A DNA stretch of 64,000 bases from an uncultured Coriobacteriaceae bacterium (lineage in GTDB: Bacteria; Actinomycetota; Coriobacteriia; Coriobacteriales; UMGS124): positions 22,838 through 86,837 of the forward strand of contig UQBS01000005.1 in NCBI GenBank assembly GCA_900539345.1. The letters run 5' to 3'. Position 1 is the stretch's first letter; each line of letters begins with the position of its first letter. Positions 43,295-52,425 of the stretch are shown one piece after another. A program made the translations under genes and the position numbers. Below the pieces are notes generated by a model that made no database searches, was not told where the DNA came from, and saw only the letters and a program-made list of their open reading frames with translations.

Positions 43295-44893
43295 TTAGGC
43301 GTTTACCGCTGCCTCAGCAGCAGACTGACCCTGCACCTGGCCCGACATGTCGTAACCATAGCCGTAGCCGGGAGCATAGAAGAAGCCGTAGCCCCAGCCG
43401 GGCATCGCATAGCCATAGCCCTGACCATAGCCGTAACCATCGCCGGCGCCATACCCATAGCCCTGGCCATAGCCGTAATCGGAGCCATAGCCCTCACCGT
43501 AGCCGTAGTCATCCGCACCGTCGTAAGAATCCTGGCCGGAGAACACGCCAGAGGGGCCCTCGGCATCGCTGGAAGACTCGCCATCAGCGCTGCCAAACAG
43601 GTAGTCGATGATGCTCTTGACCTTGCCGCTGCCGTCCTGTTCGGTGGCGTCGGAGGCCTCTTCCTCAACATTGTCAGTGTCCCTGCCCAGCGTGACCTCG
43701 AATTCCTGCTCCTCGCCGTCGCGCTCGACCGTGAGGGTCACCGTGTCGCCGACCTTGTGCGAGCGCACCTGGATGATGAGGTCGTTGGCGGAGTAGATCT
43801 GCTCACCGTCGCACGCGGTGATGACGTCACCGGCCTGGATGCCGGCCTCCTCGGCACCCGAGCCCTTCATGACATCCTGCACGTAGGCGCCGACAAGCGT
43901 CGAGGATGTGGTGTTGGACGATGCGACCTGACTGTAATAGGCGTAGTAGTCGTTCATGTTGGACACGTGCATGCCCAGCTGCGGGTGGCTCGCCACGCCA
44001 TCGCTCAAGAGCTGGTCGACGACGTCCTTGATGTAGTTGGAGGGGATGGCATAGCTCATGCCCGCCCAGTCACCGGTGCTGGAGGCGTTATAGGTGGTCA
44101 TGCCCACCAGCTCGCCATTGGCGTTGACCATGGCACCGCCCGAGGAGCCCTCGTTGATCATGGCGTCGGACTGAATGGCACCCACATAATACGCAGTGGT
44201 GTCGGTCAGCTGGATGGTGGTAGCGCGGTTGATGCCCGAGACGATGCCGGTGGAAACCGAGGTGTCCTCACCCATGGGGCTGCCCACCGTCATGACCCAC
44301 GAACCCACCTTCAGGGCGTCGGAGTCACCAAACTCGATGGGGGTCAGCTGCTCGTCGCCCGGGTCAATCTTGAGCACGGCAATATCGCTCGTAGGGTCGG
44401 TGCCCACAATGGTGGCGTCATAAGCCATGTCGCCCATGACAACCTGAATGACAGGTTCGTCCTGGTCGTCGACGTTGTCGTACCCCTCGATGACATGGTA
44501 GTTCGTGAGGATGTGTCCCTCGGTATCGAGCGCAACGCACGAACCGCTCGACACGCCTACCGAGCCCTGCATGCCCACAAGGGCATAAACGCTGCCCACC
44601 GAGGGCAGGACCTTTTCGGCCACGCTCTCAGCAAGCGTGGGATCGGTCTGGGCAGCGCCGGCCGCAGTCGCGGCGTTTTCGTCAGCGGGCGCGGCGGCAA
44701 CCGCGGAGCCCTCGTCAGCAACAGCAAGGTTGGAAGAAGCGGCGCTCGTCATGAACGCACCGCCCGCAAGGCCAATCGACAATGCAAGTGCGCCGGCAAC
44801 GATCTTGCCGGACAGGCCCATGCGCGCACGAGTGCGAGCGCTTTCAGGAGCGAACTCGACAATCGGCTCGTTGTTCTTGTTGAAGGTACTCAT
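43295..44893 (-). CDS. htrA: HtrA/DegP-type serine protease with PDZ domain and Gly/Tyr-rich tail
   Basis: 532 residues: cytoplasmic start, one membrane helix (about 28-50), an Ala-rich spacer, a trypsin-like domain with His133 (NYHVIEG), Asp170 (TSDIAV) and Ser251 (EGSSGGAM), then a PDZ domain (about 325-425: AEEAGIQAGDVITACDGEQIYSANDLIIQVR). It degrades or refolds damaged envelope proteins. Residues 461-515 are a run of GYG, DYG and GYGQG units rich in Gly and Tyr, then a short QSAAEAAVNA end; this tail is not part of the HtrA family. Confidence 0.92.
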   Translation of the reverse strand: MSTFNKNNEPIVEFAPESARTRARMGLSGKIVAGALALSIGLAGGAFMTSAASSNLAVADEGSAVAAAPADENAATAAGAAQTDPTLAESVAEKVLPSVGSVYALVGMQGSVGVSSGSCVALDTEGHILTNYHVIEGYDNVDDQDEPVIQVVMGDMAYDATIVGTDPTSDIAVLKIDPGDEQLTPIEFGDSDALKVGSWVMTVGSPMGEDTSVSTGIVSGINRATTIQLTDTTAYYVGAIQSDAMINEGSSGGAMVNANGELVGMTTYNASSTGDWAGMSYAIPSNYIKDVVDQLLSDGVASHPQLGMHVSNMNDYYAYYSQVASSNTTSSTLVGAYVQDVMKGSGAEEAGIQAGDVITACDGEQIYSANDLIIQVRSHKVGDTVTLTVERDGEEQEFEVTLGRDTDNVEEEASDATEQDGSGKVKSIIDYLFGSADGESSSDAEGPSGVFSGQDSYDGADDYGYGEGYGSDYGYGQGYGYGAGDGYGYGQGYGYAMPGWGYGFFYAPGYGYGYDMSGQVQGQSAAEAAVNA

Positions 44894-45086
44894 ATGCTGT
44901 GTCCTTCCTACTCCCAGGCCCTCAAAGGGGCCGTCGTTTTTTTGACTATTGCAGGTTTACCCTAAACGGCTGAAACATGCGTGAATCAAACAACCCACAA
45001 AGACCTGCCAGATACCTGAGGCCTCTTTCAGAAAGAGCGGACGCAAGCGCATAGGAGTTGGGTCCCCCAACCCAACGGCAAAATCC

Positions 45087-47093
45087 CTATTGCTGCAACC
45101 CGAACTCAATCGCCGAAACATTATCGCGCATCGAACGCACGGTCTCGCGTGAAATGAGCTCATTGTCGAAGGCTATTCGAATTTGTTCGCGCTCGATCAG
45201 AAGTGCACGGCGCATGATGGCGTCGGTGGGCACCATGGACGCGCCCAGACGCGAACGGGTCGACTGGCCGTTTGAACGCGCCGCAGCAGCCATACGCTGG
45301 TACTCCAGCGTCAGATGGACAATAGCCTCCTCATCGAAGCCGTCGTCAGGCTCAACCTCGGCAAGCTCTGAGAGCACGTACTCGGCGCACGACAGGCGCA
45401 GGGAGTCGCGGGCGCGGCGGCGCTTCTCACGCGCGTCTTCCCCCAGCCCCCAATCTTGAGAGCCGGTTTGGAGCAGCACTCCGAACCAGCCCGAGGCATT
45501 GCGTAGAAGCCAGCGTATCTCTCCCTTGTGGTGGATGCGCGAAAGCTTGCGCTCGAGCTCCCACAGATAGCCATAGCCCACGACGGGCGCGACCTCATGG
45601 TCACGGATGGCCTTGTTCACGCGCATGGCCTCCCATGCCACGGCGCGCTCATGCAGGCTGTCCTCCGCCTTGTCCTCCATCGAAGAGGCCTTCTTGATGC
45701 GGTCGATGCGCGTCTCGTAGGTCGCGATGACGCGACGCAGCGCACGCTTGTCGACGATTGCCTCGTCGTGCGACAGCTCGCGGATGACATTTCGCAGCAC
45801 CTGCACGCGACCCTGCGTCTCTTCAATGCGTGTGAGCTGGGGCTCCTTTTTGGGCACGAGCAGCGGAACCGCGAAATTGGCGAGCAAAAGCGTTATGAGA
45901 ATGACGCCAGCCCCCAGGAAGATGAGCAGCTCGCGGCACTGCAGGACCTCGCCAGTGCCCACAACGCGCGGGATGGTGAGGCAGATAGACAGCGTCACGG
46001 CGCCTTTGGGACCGGCGAGCGTGAGCAGCAGGGCGTCCTTGGCCGCCTTGCCGTCGATCTTGTGGCGCTTGCCGTCCTCGCGGACCCTCACGCGCTCCAT
46101 CCCCAGGCACCACACGAAGCGAACCGCGATGAGCACGACGGTGATGAGCACGACGTCGAGAATGAGGGTTTCATTGGGATAGCTGCTAGCCCAGGTGCGC
46201 GCCGTGGCGTTGGGCAAGAGCGTGCCCAGCAACACGAAGCACATGCCGTTGAGCGCGAAGGAGATGACCTTCCAGACGCTTGAGCTCACGATGTTGAGTC
46301 GCGCCGTGCTCGGCATCAGCGCCCTTGTGTTGAAGGAGTCCACGATACCGGCAGCCACAACCGCCAAGATGCCCGAAACACCCAGCTCTTCGGCTATAAA
46401 GTAGAAGGCAAAGGGCGTGAGTACCTGCACGAGCACGTGAAACGTCACGTCCTCCAGACCGGTGCGACGCACGAAGTTGATGATGAAGCCCTTGATTGCG
46501 GCAAGAAGCGCACCCAGCACGATACCGCCCACAAAGCTCCAGGCAAGAGACAGCCCCGCGTCAACCACAGAGAAGGTGCCTGTGACGAGCGCCGCAATGG
46601 CGAACTGGAACGACACGACGCCCGACGCGTCGTTGAGCAGGCATTCACCCTGCAGGAGCATCTTATGGTTCTTGTCGATGGAGAGACGCTTGCCCAACGT
46701 GGTAACAGCAACCGCGTCGGTAGGACCCAAGGCCGCACCCAGGGCAAATGCGGCCGCAAGCGGGATAGAAGGCACAAGCGCATGCGTGAAGAAACCCACG
46801 ACAAGCACGATGAGCAAGACGAGCCCCAACGCCAACGCAAGCACGGGTCTGCGCTGGCGCCACAAAGCCTTCTTGTCCGCCTCCATGGCGTCCCAATAGA
46901 GCAAGGGCGCGATGAAGAAGATAAGAAAGAAGTCTGGGTCAAGCGAGATGGTGACCGGCGCCGGGCTCATGGCAAGCGCGATACCGAGCGCGATCTGCAC
47001 GAGCGAGGCGGGTGCCTTCGGGAAAATCTGGGCCACGATGCTCGACACGAGAACGGCGGCAAGCATGAGAACGACGGGCAGGACGGACTCCAC
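45087..47093 (-). CDS. Na+/H+ antiporter, CPA1/NhaP family
   Basis: 668 residues. About 12 transmembrane helices in residues 1-420 with the transport core FALGAALGPTDAVAVTTLGKRLSIDKNHKMLLQGECLLNDASGVVSFQFAIAALVTG (the ND pair expected to bind the ion) and AGPKGAVTLSICLTIP. The 245-residue soluble C-terminus is helical and charged, with many Arg and Glu, and could regulate activity. Exchanges cytoplasmic Na+ for H+, fitting a cell that runs an Ech-type ion pump. Start is GTG at 47093 with GGAG five bases upstream. Confidence 0.88.
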   Translation of the reverse strand: MESVLPVVLMLAAVLVSSIVAQIFPKAPASLVQIALGIALAMSPAPVTISLDPDFFLIFFIAPLLYWDAMEADKKALWRQRRPVLALALGLVLLIVLVVGFFTHALVPSIPLAAAFALGAALGPTDAVAVTTLGKRLSIDKNHKMLLQGECLLNDASGVVSFQFAIAALVTGTFSVVDAGLSLAWSFVGGIVLGALLAAIKGFIINFVRRTGLEDVTFHVLVQVLTPFAFYFIAEELGVSGILAVVAAGIVDSFNTRALMPSTARLNIVSSSVWKVISFALNGMCFVLLGTLLPNATARTWASSYPNETLILDVVLITVVLIAVRFVWCLGMERVRVREDGKRHKIDGKAAKDALLLTLAGPKGAVTLSICLTIPRVVGTGEVLQCRELLIFLGAGVILITLLLANFAVPLLVPKKEPQLTRIEETQGRVQVLRNVIRELSHDEAIVDKRALRRVIATYETRIDRIKKASSMEDKAEDSLHERAVAWEAMRVNKAIRDHEVAPVVGYGYLWELERKLSRIHHKGEIRWLLRNASGWFGVLLQTGSQDWGLGEDAREKRRRARDSLRLSCAEYVLSELAEVEPDDGFDEEAIVHLTLEYQRMAAAARSNGQSTRSRLGASMVPTDAIMRRALLIEREQIRIAFDNELISRETVRSMRDNVSAIEFGLQQ

Positions 47094-47153
47094 ATGTGCT
47101 CCAATCTGCTTGTGCGCCCTGGTGCAGCCACATCGGCTGCGCTAAAAACAGAG

Positions 47154-47192
47154 CCGCTGCGGCAAAGCTCCCTTCGGGCAACGCTGCCGCAG
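47154..47192 (-). promoter_or_regulatory. Long hairpin in the leader of the antiporter gene
   Basis: On the minus strand GCTGCGGCA pairs with TGCCGCAGC around GCGTTGCCCGAAGGGAGCTT, followed by GGCTCTGTTTTTAG. The hairpin with a near U-run 60 bases before the GTG start resembles an attenuator. It could instead be a second groEL terminator. Confidence 0.45.
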
Positions 47193-47223
47193 CAACTATG
47201 TAGGCTTCTAGCCATAAACCAAA

Positions 47224-47254
47224 ATGCCCCCCGCGAGAACCTCGCAGGGGGCAT
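47224..47254 (-). terminator. Rho-independent terminator of groES-groEL
   Basis: On the minus strand ATGCCCCCTGCGAGG/CTCGCGGGGGGCAT, then TTTTGG. 24 bases past the groEL stop. Confidence 0.85.
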
Positions 47255-47277
47255 CCGCAAAAACTACCAATTAAAAC

Positions 47278-48915
47278 TTAGTACATGCCGCCCTGGCCGC
47301 CTTGGGCTGCTGCTGCCGAGATAGCGTCCTCGATGGTGGTGTCCTTGGGGATGTCGGTCACCGTGGCCTCGGTGATGAGGATGAGGCCAGCGATGGAGGC
47401 AGCGTTCTGCAGCGTGACGCGGGAAACCTTGACCGGGTCGAGCACGCCCATCTCGATCATGTTGCCCCACTTGCCGCTTGCGGAGTCCAGGCCGCAGCCG
47501 GCCTCCATGTTGCGGACCTTCTCCACGACGACCTGTCCCTCGTAGCCGGCGTTGGCCGCGATGGTGGCCACAGGAGCAGCCAGGGCCTTCTTGACGATGT
47601 TCACGCCGATCTGCTCGTCGGCGTCGTCGAGCTTCAGCTCGTCGAGACCGCGCAGGGCATCCATGAACGCAACGCCGCCGCCGGCGACGATGCCCTCCTC
47701 AACGGCAGCGCGGGTGGCCTGCAGGGCGTCCTCGATGCGGTGCTTGATCTCCTTCATCTCGGACTCGGTAGCAGCACCGACCTTGATGACGGCAACGCCG
47801 CCGGAAAGCTTGGCCAGGCGCTCCTGGAGCTTCTCACGGTCGAAGTCGGACTTGGTGTTCTCCATCTCGCCCTTGATCTGAGCAACGCGGGCGTCGATGG
47901 CAGCCTTGTCGCCGGCACCGTCGACGATGGTGGTGTTGTCCTTCGTGATCTTGACCGACTTGGCGCGGCCGAGGTCGTCGATCGTGGCGTCGGCGAGCTT
48001 GGAGCCCAGGTCGCTCATGATGGGCGTGGCAGCGGTGAGGGCAGCGATGTCCTCGAGCATGCGCTTACGACGGTCGCCGTAGCCGGGGGCCTTGACGGCA
48101 GCGATGTTCAGCGAGCCACGCAGCTTGTTGAGGATGAGGGTGGCCAGAGCCTCGCCGTCGACGTCCTCAGCAATGATCACGAGCGGCTTGCCGGAACGCA
48201 TGACGTCCTCGAGCAGCGGCACGATATCCTGAACGTTGGAGATCTTCTGGTCGGTCACGAGGATGTAGGGGTCCTTGAAGTTGGCCTCCATACGCTCGTT
48301 GTCCGTGGCGAAGTAAGGCGAGATGTAGCCCTTGTCGAACTGCATGCCCTCGACGGTGTCAATGTCGATGCCGAAGGTCTGGGACTCCTCGACGGTGATG
48401 ACGCCGTCCTTGCCCACGACCTCCATGGCCTCGGCAATCTTGTTGCCGATGTTGGCATCGCCGGCGGAAATGGTGCCGACGGAAGCAATCTGCTCCTTGG
48501 AGGAGACAGGCTTGGCAACACCCTTCATGTGCTCGACGACAGCCTCGACGGCCTTGTCGATACCGCGACGGATGGCCAGCGGGTTGGCGCCAGCGGTGAC
48601 GTTGCGCAGGCCCTCGTTGACGATGACCTGGGCAAGCAGCGTGGCCGTGGTGGTGCCGTCGCCCACGAGGTCGTTCGTCTTGGTGGCGACCTCCTTCACG
48701 AGCTGGGCGCCCATGTTCTCGATGTGGTCGGGCAGCTCGATCTCCTTGGCGACGGAAACGCCGTCGTTGGTGATGGTGGGAGCGCCGTAGGAACGCTCAA
48801 GGGCGACGTAACGACCCTTGGGGCCCATGGTGACGGTCACGGCGTCGGCCAGGGTGTTGACGCCCTTGGCGAGCTTGGCGCGAGCGTCGGCGTTGAAAGC
48901 AATCTGCTTAGCCAT
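47278..48915 (-). CDS. groEL: 60-kDa chaperonin GroEL
   Basis: 545 residues, ATP-driven folding chamber. MAKQIAFNADARAKLAKGVNTLADAVTVTMGPKGR start, VGDGTTTATLLAQ ATP-site loop, RRGIDKAVEAVVEHMKG and AAVEEGIVAGGGVAFMDAL. It ends in GGQGGMY, a short form of the GGM tail. groES lies 93 bases upstream. Confidence 0.97.
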   Translation of the reverse strand: MAKQIAFNADARAKLAKGVNTLADAVTVTMGPKGRYVALERSYGAPTITNDGVSVAKEIELPDHIENMGAQLVKEVATKTNDLVGDGTTTATLLAQVIVNEGLRNVTAGANPLAIRRGIDKAVEAVVEHMKGVAKPVSSKEQIASVGTISAGDANIGNKIAEAMEVVGKDGVITVEESQTFGIDIDTVEGMQFDKGYISPYFATDNERMEANFKDPYILVTDQKISNVQDIVPLLEDVMRSGKPLVIIAEDVDGEALATLILNKLRGSLNIAAVKAPGYGDRRKRMLEDIAALTAATPIMSDLGSKLADATIDDLGRAKSVKITKDNTTIVDGAGDKAAIDARVAQIKGEMENTKSDFDREKLQERLAKLSGGVAVIKVGAATESEMKEIKHRIEDALQATRAAVEEGIVAGGGVAFMDALRGLDELKLDDADEQIGVNIVKKALAAPVATIAANAGYEGQVVVEKVRNMEAGCGLDSASGKWGNMIEMGVLDPVKVSRVTLQNAASIAGLILITEATVTDIPKDTTIEDAISAAAAQGGQGGMY

Positions 48916-49008
48916 TGTTCAAGACCTCCTGATGAGTGGGTGAATGGAAAAGGGGCCGCGCGTCGCCGAGTCACCAGGCGCGCAAGCCCCTCTTATATAT
49001 GAGCGGTC

Positions 49009-49299
49009 TTACTCCTCGACGACGGCGTAGATGTCGGAGTCGCGCATAAGCAGGTACTCCTCGCCGTCAATCTTGACCTCGTTGCCGCCGTACTTGCCAT
49101 AGATGACAACGTCGCCAACCTTGACGTCAACGGGGATGCGCTCGCCCTTGTCATCGAGCTTGCCAGCGCCGACAGCGATGACCTCGCCGCGCTGGGGCTT
49201 CTCCTGGGCGCCAGAAGAGATGTACAGGCCGGAGGCAGTCTTCTGCTCCGCCTTCTCGGGCTTGACCAGGACTCGATCTCCCAAAGGCCTCAACTGCAT
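49009..49299 (-). CDS. groES: 10-kDa co-chaperonin GroES
   Basis: 96 residues, the lid of GroEL: LRPLGDRVLVKPEKAEQKTASGLYIS with the mobile loop, GAGKLDDKGERIPVDVKVGDVVIYGKYGGNEVKIDGEEYLLMRDSDIYAVVEE. Preceded by GAGGAGGTT. The 49300-49625 spacer to the divergent phosphoglucomutase contains neither a CIRCE element nor an HAIR repeat that I can find; both promoters should be there. Confidence 0.96.
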   Translation of the reverse strand: MQLRPLGDRVLVKPEKAEQKTASGLYISSGAQEKPQRGEVIAVGAGKLDDKGERIPVDVKVGDVVIYGKYGGNEVKIDGEEYLLMRDSDIYAVVEE

Positions 49300-49625
49300 G
49301 ATGGAACCTCCTCGTTTGCTGTCCGCGCGTTGCGCGGTGCCCGCCCGACTTTGCCGCGGGTGGCTTTTTGATGACGCACTGCATGGTACCCAGACTTGTG
49401 TTCTCTAACAACTTCAGTGAAAGAAATCTCACAATTCAAGACTTAGATTATATGGCTCGCACATATACCAACAATCTCATGGCGTCCCCTGAGGGATTTG
49501 GGGACGAGATAGGGCTTGCACGCATATGGTTTGCCGCAGAGCTCCTTGGCCTGGGCGCGCGGTACCATAGGGGCCGTCAAAACTTGCCGCCAAGGCGGCT
49601 GGGACAACAAAAAGGAGCACACAGC

Positions 49626-51350
49626 ATGAACGAGCGCGCGATGCGTGAGTACACCCGCTGGGCGGAGAGGGTCACCGACCCCGAGCTTGCCGAGCAGCTC
49701 GCCGCCATGAAGGGCGACGAGAAGGCCATTGAGGACGCATTCTTCCAGGACCTCGAGTTCGGCACGGCAGGCCTGCGCGGCGTTCTCGGCGCCGGCTCGA
49801 ACCGCATGAACGTCTACACGGTCGCACTCGCCACGCAGGGCCTGGCCAACTACCTCAAGGCGAACTTCGACGAGCCCAGCGTTGCCATCTGCCGCGACTC
49901 GCGCCACAAGGGCGAGCTTTTCTGCCACGTGGCCGCCGAGGTGCTGGCAGCCAACGGCATCGTGGCTCATCTCTACCCGCGCCTGGAGCCCACGCCCGCC
50001 TGCTCCTTCGCCACGCGCGACCTGGGGTGCTCGGCCGGCATCAACATCACCGCAAGCCACAACCCCGCCGAGTACAACGGCTACAAGGTGTACGGCGCCG
50101 ACGGCTGCCAGATCACCACGCAGGCTTCCAAGGACATCCTCGCCGCCATCGGCCAGGTCGACATCTTCGACGGCGTGGCACGCATGCCCTTTGACGAGGC
50201 CATGGACGCAGGCCTGGTCGACTACATCGGCGAGGGCACCATCGAACGCTTTGTGGACGCCGTGGCCCAGCAGTCCCAGCATGTGGAAGCGCCCGTCGAC
50301 GGCGCCGACCTCAAGGTCGTGTACACCCCGCTCAACGGCGCAGGCCTGGAGTGTGTCTCGAAGATCCTCGAGCGCATCGGCGTGACCGACGTGACCGTGG
50401 TCCCCGAGCAGGCCCAGCCCGACGGTGACTTCCCCACCTGCCCCTACCCCAACCCCGAGATCAGGCAGGCGCTGCAAAAGGGCCTGGAGCTGTGCGCCGA
50501 GGTGCACCCCGACCTGCTCCTTGCCACCGACCCCGACGCCGACCGCACGGGCATCGCCGTGCCCCACAAGGGCGAGTATGTCCTGCTGAGCGGCAACGAA
50601 GTGGGCGTGCTTCTCTCCGACTGGCTCGCTGCCCGCGCCGCGGCCCGCGGCGAGAACGTCGCGGACAAGCTCGTGGTCACCACCATCGTGAGCTCATCGA
50701 TGCTCGACGCCCTGGCACGCAAGCACGGCTTTGAGCTGCGCCGCACGCTTACCGGCTTCAAGTACATCGGCGAGCAGATCGCCCGCCTGGAGGAGAAGGG
50801 CGAGCAGGGCAGGTTCCTCTTCGGCTTCGAGGAGAGCTACGGCTACCTGAGCGGCACCTATGTGCGCGACAAGGACGCCGTGGTGGCCTCCATGCTCATC
50901 TGCGAGATGGCCCGCGACTACAAGGGCCGCGGCATGGACCTGGTCGACGCCGTGGAGGCGCTCTACGACGAGCTCGGCTACTACCGCAACCGCACGATCT
51001 CGCTGGCCTACCCCGGCGCCGAAGGTGCCGAGCAGATGCGCGCCATCATGGCCAGTCTGCGCACCGAGCATCCCGCCCAGCTCGCAGGCCTTGCTGTGGA
51101 GGGCGTGGTCGACTACGCCCAAGGCGCGACCATGCCCCGCATCGGCGGCGACGCAGCCGACGAGCAGACCCTGCCGGGCGCCAACGTGTTCGAGATCAAC
51201 CTGGAGGGCTCCAACAAGGTCATCATCCGCCCGAGCGGCACCGAGCCAAAGATCAAGGCCTACGTGTTCGCCCGCGGCACGACCGACGCCAAGGCGCTCG
51301 CCCTTGTCGACGAGCTGGACGCCGCAGCCCGCAAGCTCCTGGGCGCCTAG
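49626..51350 (+). CDS. pgm: Phosphoglucomutase/phosphomannomutase
   Basis: 574 residues, PgcA-like member of the alpha-D-phosphohexomutase family, interconverting hexose 1- and 6-phosphates for wall and surface glycans. ELEFGTAGLRGVLG-type start (LEFGTAGLRGVLGAGSNRMN), catalytic Ser144 in ITASHNPAEYNGYK, metal loop TDPDADRTGIAV, sugar loop GFEESYGYLSGTYVRDKDA and phosphate loop RPSGTEPKIKAY. The ATG at 49626 has AAAAAGGAGC upstream; the frame is open to 49368 but that part lacks homology. Monocistronic. Confidence 0.94.
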   Translation: MNERAMREYTRWAERVTDPELAEQLAAMKGDEKAIEDAFFQDLEFGTAGLRGVLGAGSNRMNVYTVALATQGLANYLKANFDEPSVAICRDSRHKGELFCHVAAEVLAANGIVAHLYPRLEPTPACSFATRDLGCSAGINITASHNPAEYNGYKVYGADGCQITTQASKDILAAIGQVDIFDGVARMPFDEAMDAGLVDYIGEGTIERFVDAVAQQSQHVEAPVDGADLKVVYTPLNGAGLECVSKILERIGVTDVTVVPEQAQPDGDFPTCPYPNPEIRQALQKGLELCAEVHPDLLLATDPDADRTGIAVPHKGEYVLLSGNEVGVLLSDWLAARAAARGENVADKLVVTTIVSSSMLDALARKHGFELRRTLTGFKYIGEQIARLEEKGEQGRFLFGFEESYGYLSGTYVRDKDAVVASMLICEMARDYKGRGMDLVDAVEALYDELGYYRNRTISLAYPGAEGAEQMRAIMASLRTEHPAQLAGLAVEGVVDYAQGATMPRIGGDAADEQTLPGANVFEINLEGSNKVIIRPSGTEPKIKAYVFARGTTDAKALALVDELDAAARKLLGA

Positions 51351-51384
51351 GCCACACGGCGCAAACCATATTCTGGGTAACGCA

Positions 51385-51434
51385 AACGCCCGCTCCGTGC
51401 ACTCACATCGAGCAGCACGGGGCGGGCGTTCTTT
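51385..51434 (+). terminator. Rho-independent terminator of pgm
   Basis: AACGCCCGCTCCGTGC pairs with GCACGGGGCGGGCGTT, followed by CTTTG. 35 bases past the pgm stop. Confidence 0.85.
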
Positions 51435-51447
51435 GTATGCCAGCAAA

Positions 51448-51473
51448 AAGGCCGCCCCGATGGGACGGCCTTT
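51448..51473 (-). terminator. Terminator of the ferric-reductase-like gene, probably bidirectional
   Basis: AAAGGCCGTCCC/GGGGCGGCCTTT on the minus strand followed by TTGC; the A-run on one side and T-run on the other let it act both ways. Confidence 0.75.
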
Positions 51474-51504
51474 CTTTGACTGCGTAAAGCTACGGGTGCA
51501 AACG

Positions 51505-52209
51505 CTACTCGGCGTCAGCGACCTTGGCCTTCTTGTCAACCGAAGCCTTGTAGAGGCGCAGGGCGGCGTAAATGACGATGATCACGATGTAGACGACCAC
51601 ATGGATAGAGCCGACGCTGCCCATGTTGGCAAGGGACAGGCCCAGAGCCATGGCCACATGGACGCCGAGCAGGGCAACCATGAGGTAAGCGAACTTCTGC
51701 AGGCGGCGCCACACGGTGGCGTTCATGGCGGAGCGGATGAACTTGAACGACGTCACGCTCAGCACCACGAAGATGATGGTGAGGACGAGGGCGACGATGA
51801 GCGAAGCGGCAAGCGTGGGCTTAAGGTTGCCGAAGTTGGAAAGCATCGGCAGGTAGCTCTTCAGGTAGGTCACGATGTGGCCGATGTAGAAGATGAACGA
51901 AAGAATCGACAGCTCACCGCGAATGGGCAGCAGGCCGCGCTTGATCTTGCTGCTGTCAGGCAGGGCGCCGGTGAACATGACAAGCGCCAGGAAGAACGTG
52001 CCCAGATAGCCCTTCTGGAACATGAAGGTGAGCCAACGCCACTGGTTGGTGTTGACGCCGGTAAGCACCGTCCAAAGGTACACGACGAGAGCGACCGTAG
52101 CGACAACGTAGAAGACCACCGAGTACTTACGCAGCGGCCTTGCGAGTGGAAACGCGACGATTGCCGTTATGGCAAGCGCCAGCAATATGCTGATAATCTC
52201 TGCATCCAT
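51505..52209 (-). CDS. Ferric-reductase-like transmembrane protein (MsrQ/YedZ-type b-haem fold)
   Basis: 234 residues with six or seven hydrophobic helices. IRGELSILSFIFYIGHIVTYLKSYL and MNATVWRRLQKFAYLMVALLGVHVAMALGL carry the paired His spacing and WxRLQKxAY...H motif of the ferric-reductase-like haem b domain. It lacks FAD and NAD domains, so it would pass electrons from quinol to a partner on the far side of the membrane. No such partner (for example a Tat molybdoenzyme or flavoprotein) is adjacent; the FAD reductase at 40231 is a candidate. Confidence 0.7.
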   Translation of the reverse strand: MDAEIISILLALAITAIVAFPLARPLRKYSVVFYVVATVALVVYLWTVLTGVNTNQWRWLTFMFQKGYLGTFFLALVMFTGALPDSSKIKRGLLPIRGELSILSFIFYIGHIVTYLKSYLPMLSNFGNLKPTLAASLIVALVLTIIFVVLSVTSFKFIRSAMNATVWRRLQKFAYLMVALLGVHVAMALGLSLANMGSVGSIHVVVYIVIIVIYAALRLYKASVDKKAKVADAE

Positions 52210-52425
52210 GACGAAACTCTCCCTCTTTCTGACTGCGGGCCCTCATACCCTTAGTGCGTACCTTACCTTAGACTTGCCCTCTTTGCCATCGTAAAAACCG
52301 TCAGCACCCTCGTCTGAAAACCATTAAACCTGACGGGAAGTGCCTTTTTATCCTCAAACAGGTGCTAGATAGTTTTGTATGATGCCAAATACCTGGTGCT
52401 TTGTTACGCAAACAATTGTGTGACG

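Noticed and set aside
49300..49625. A CIRCE or HAIR heat-shock operator before groES
   Set aside because: Neither TTAGCACTC-N9-GAGTGCTAA nor CTTGAGT/ACTCAAG is present in the spacer.
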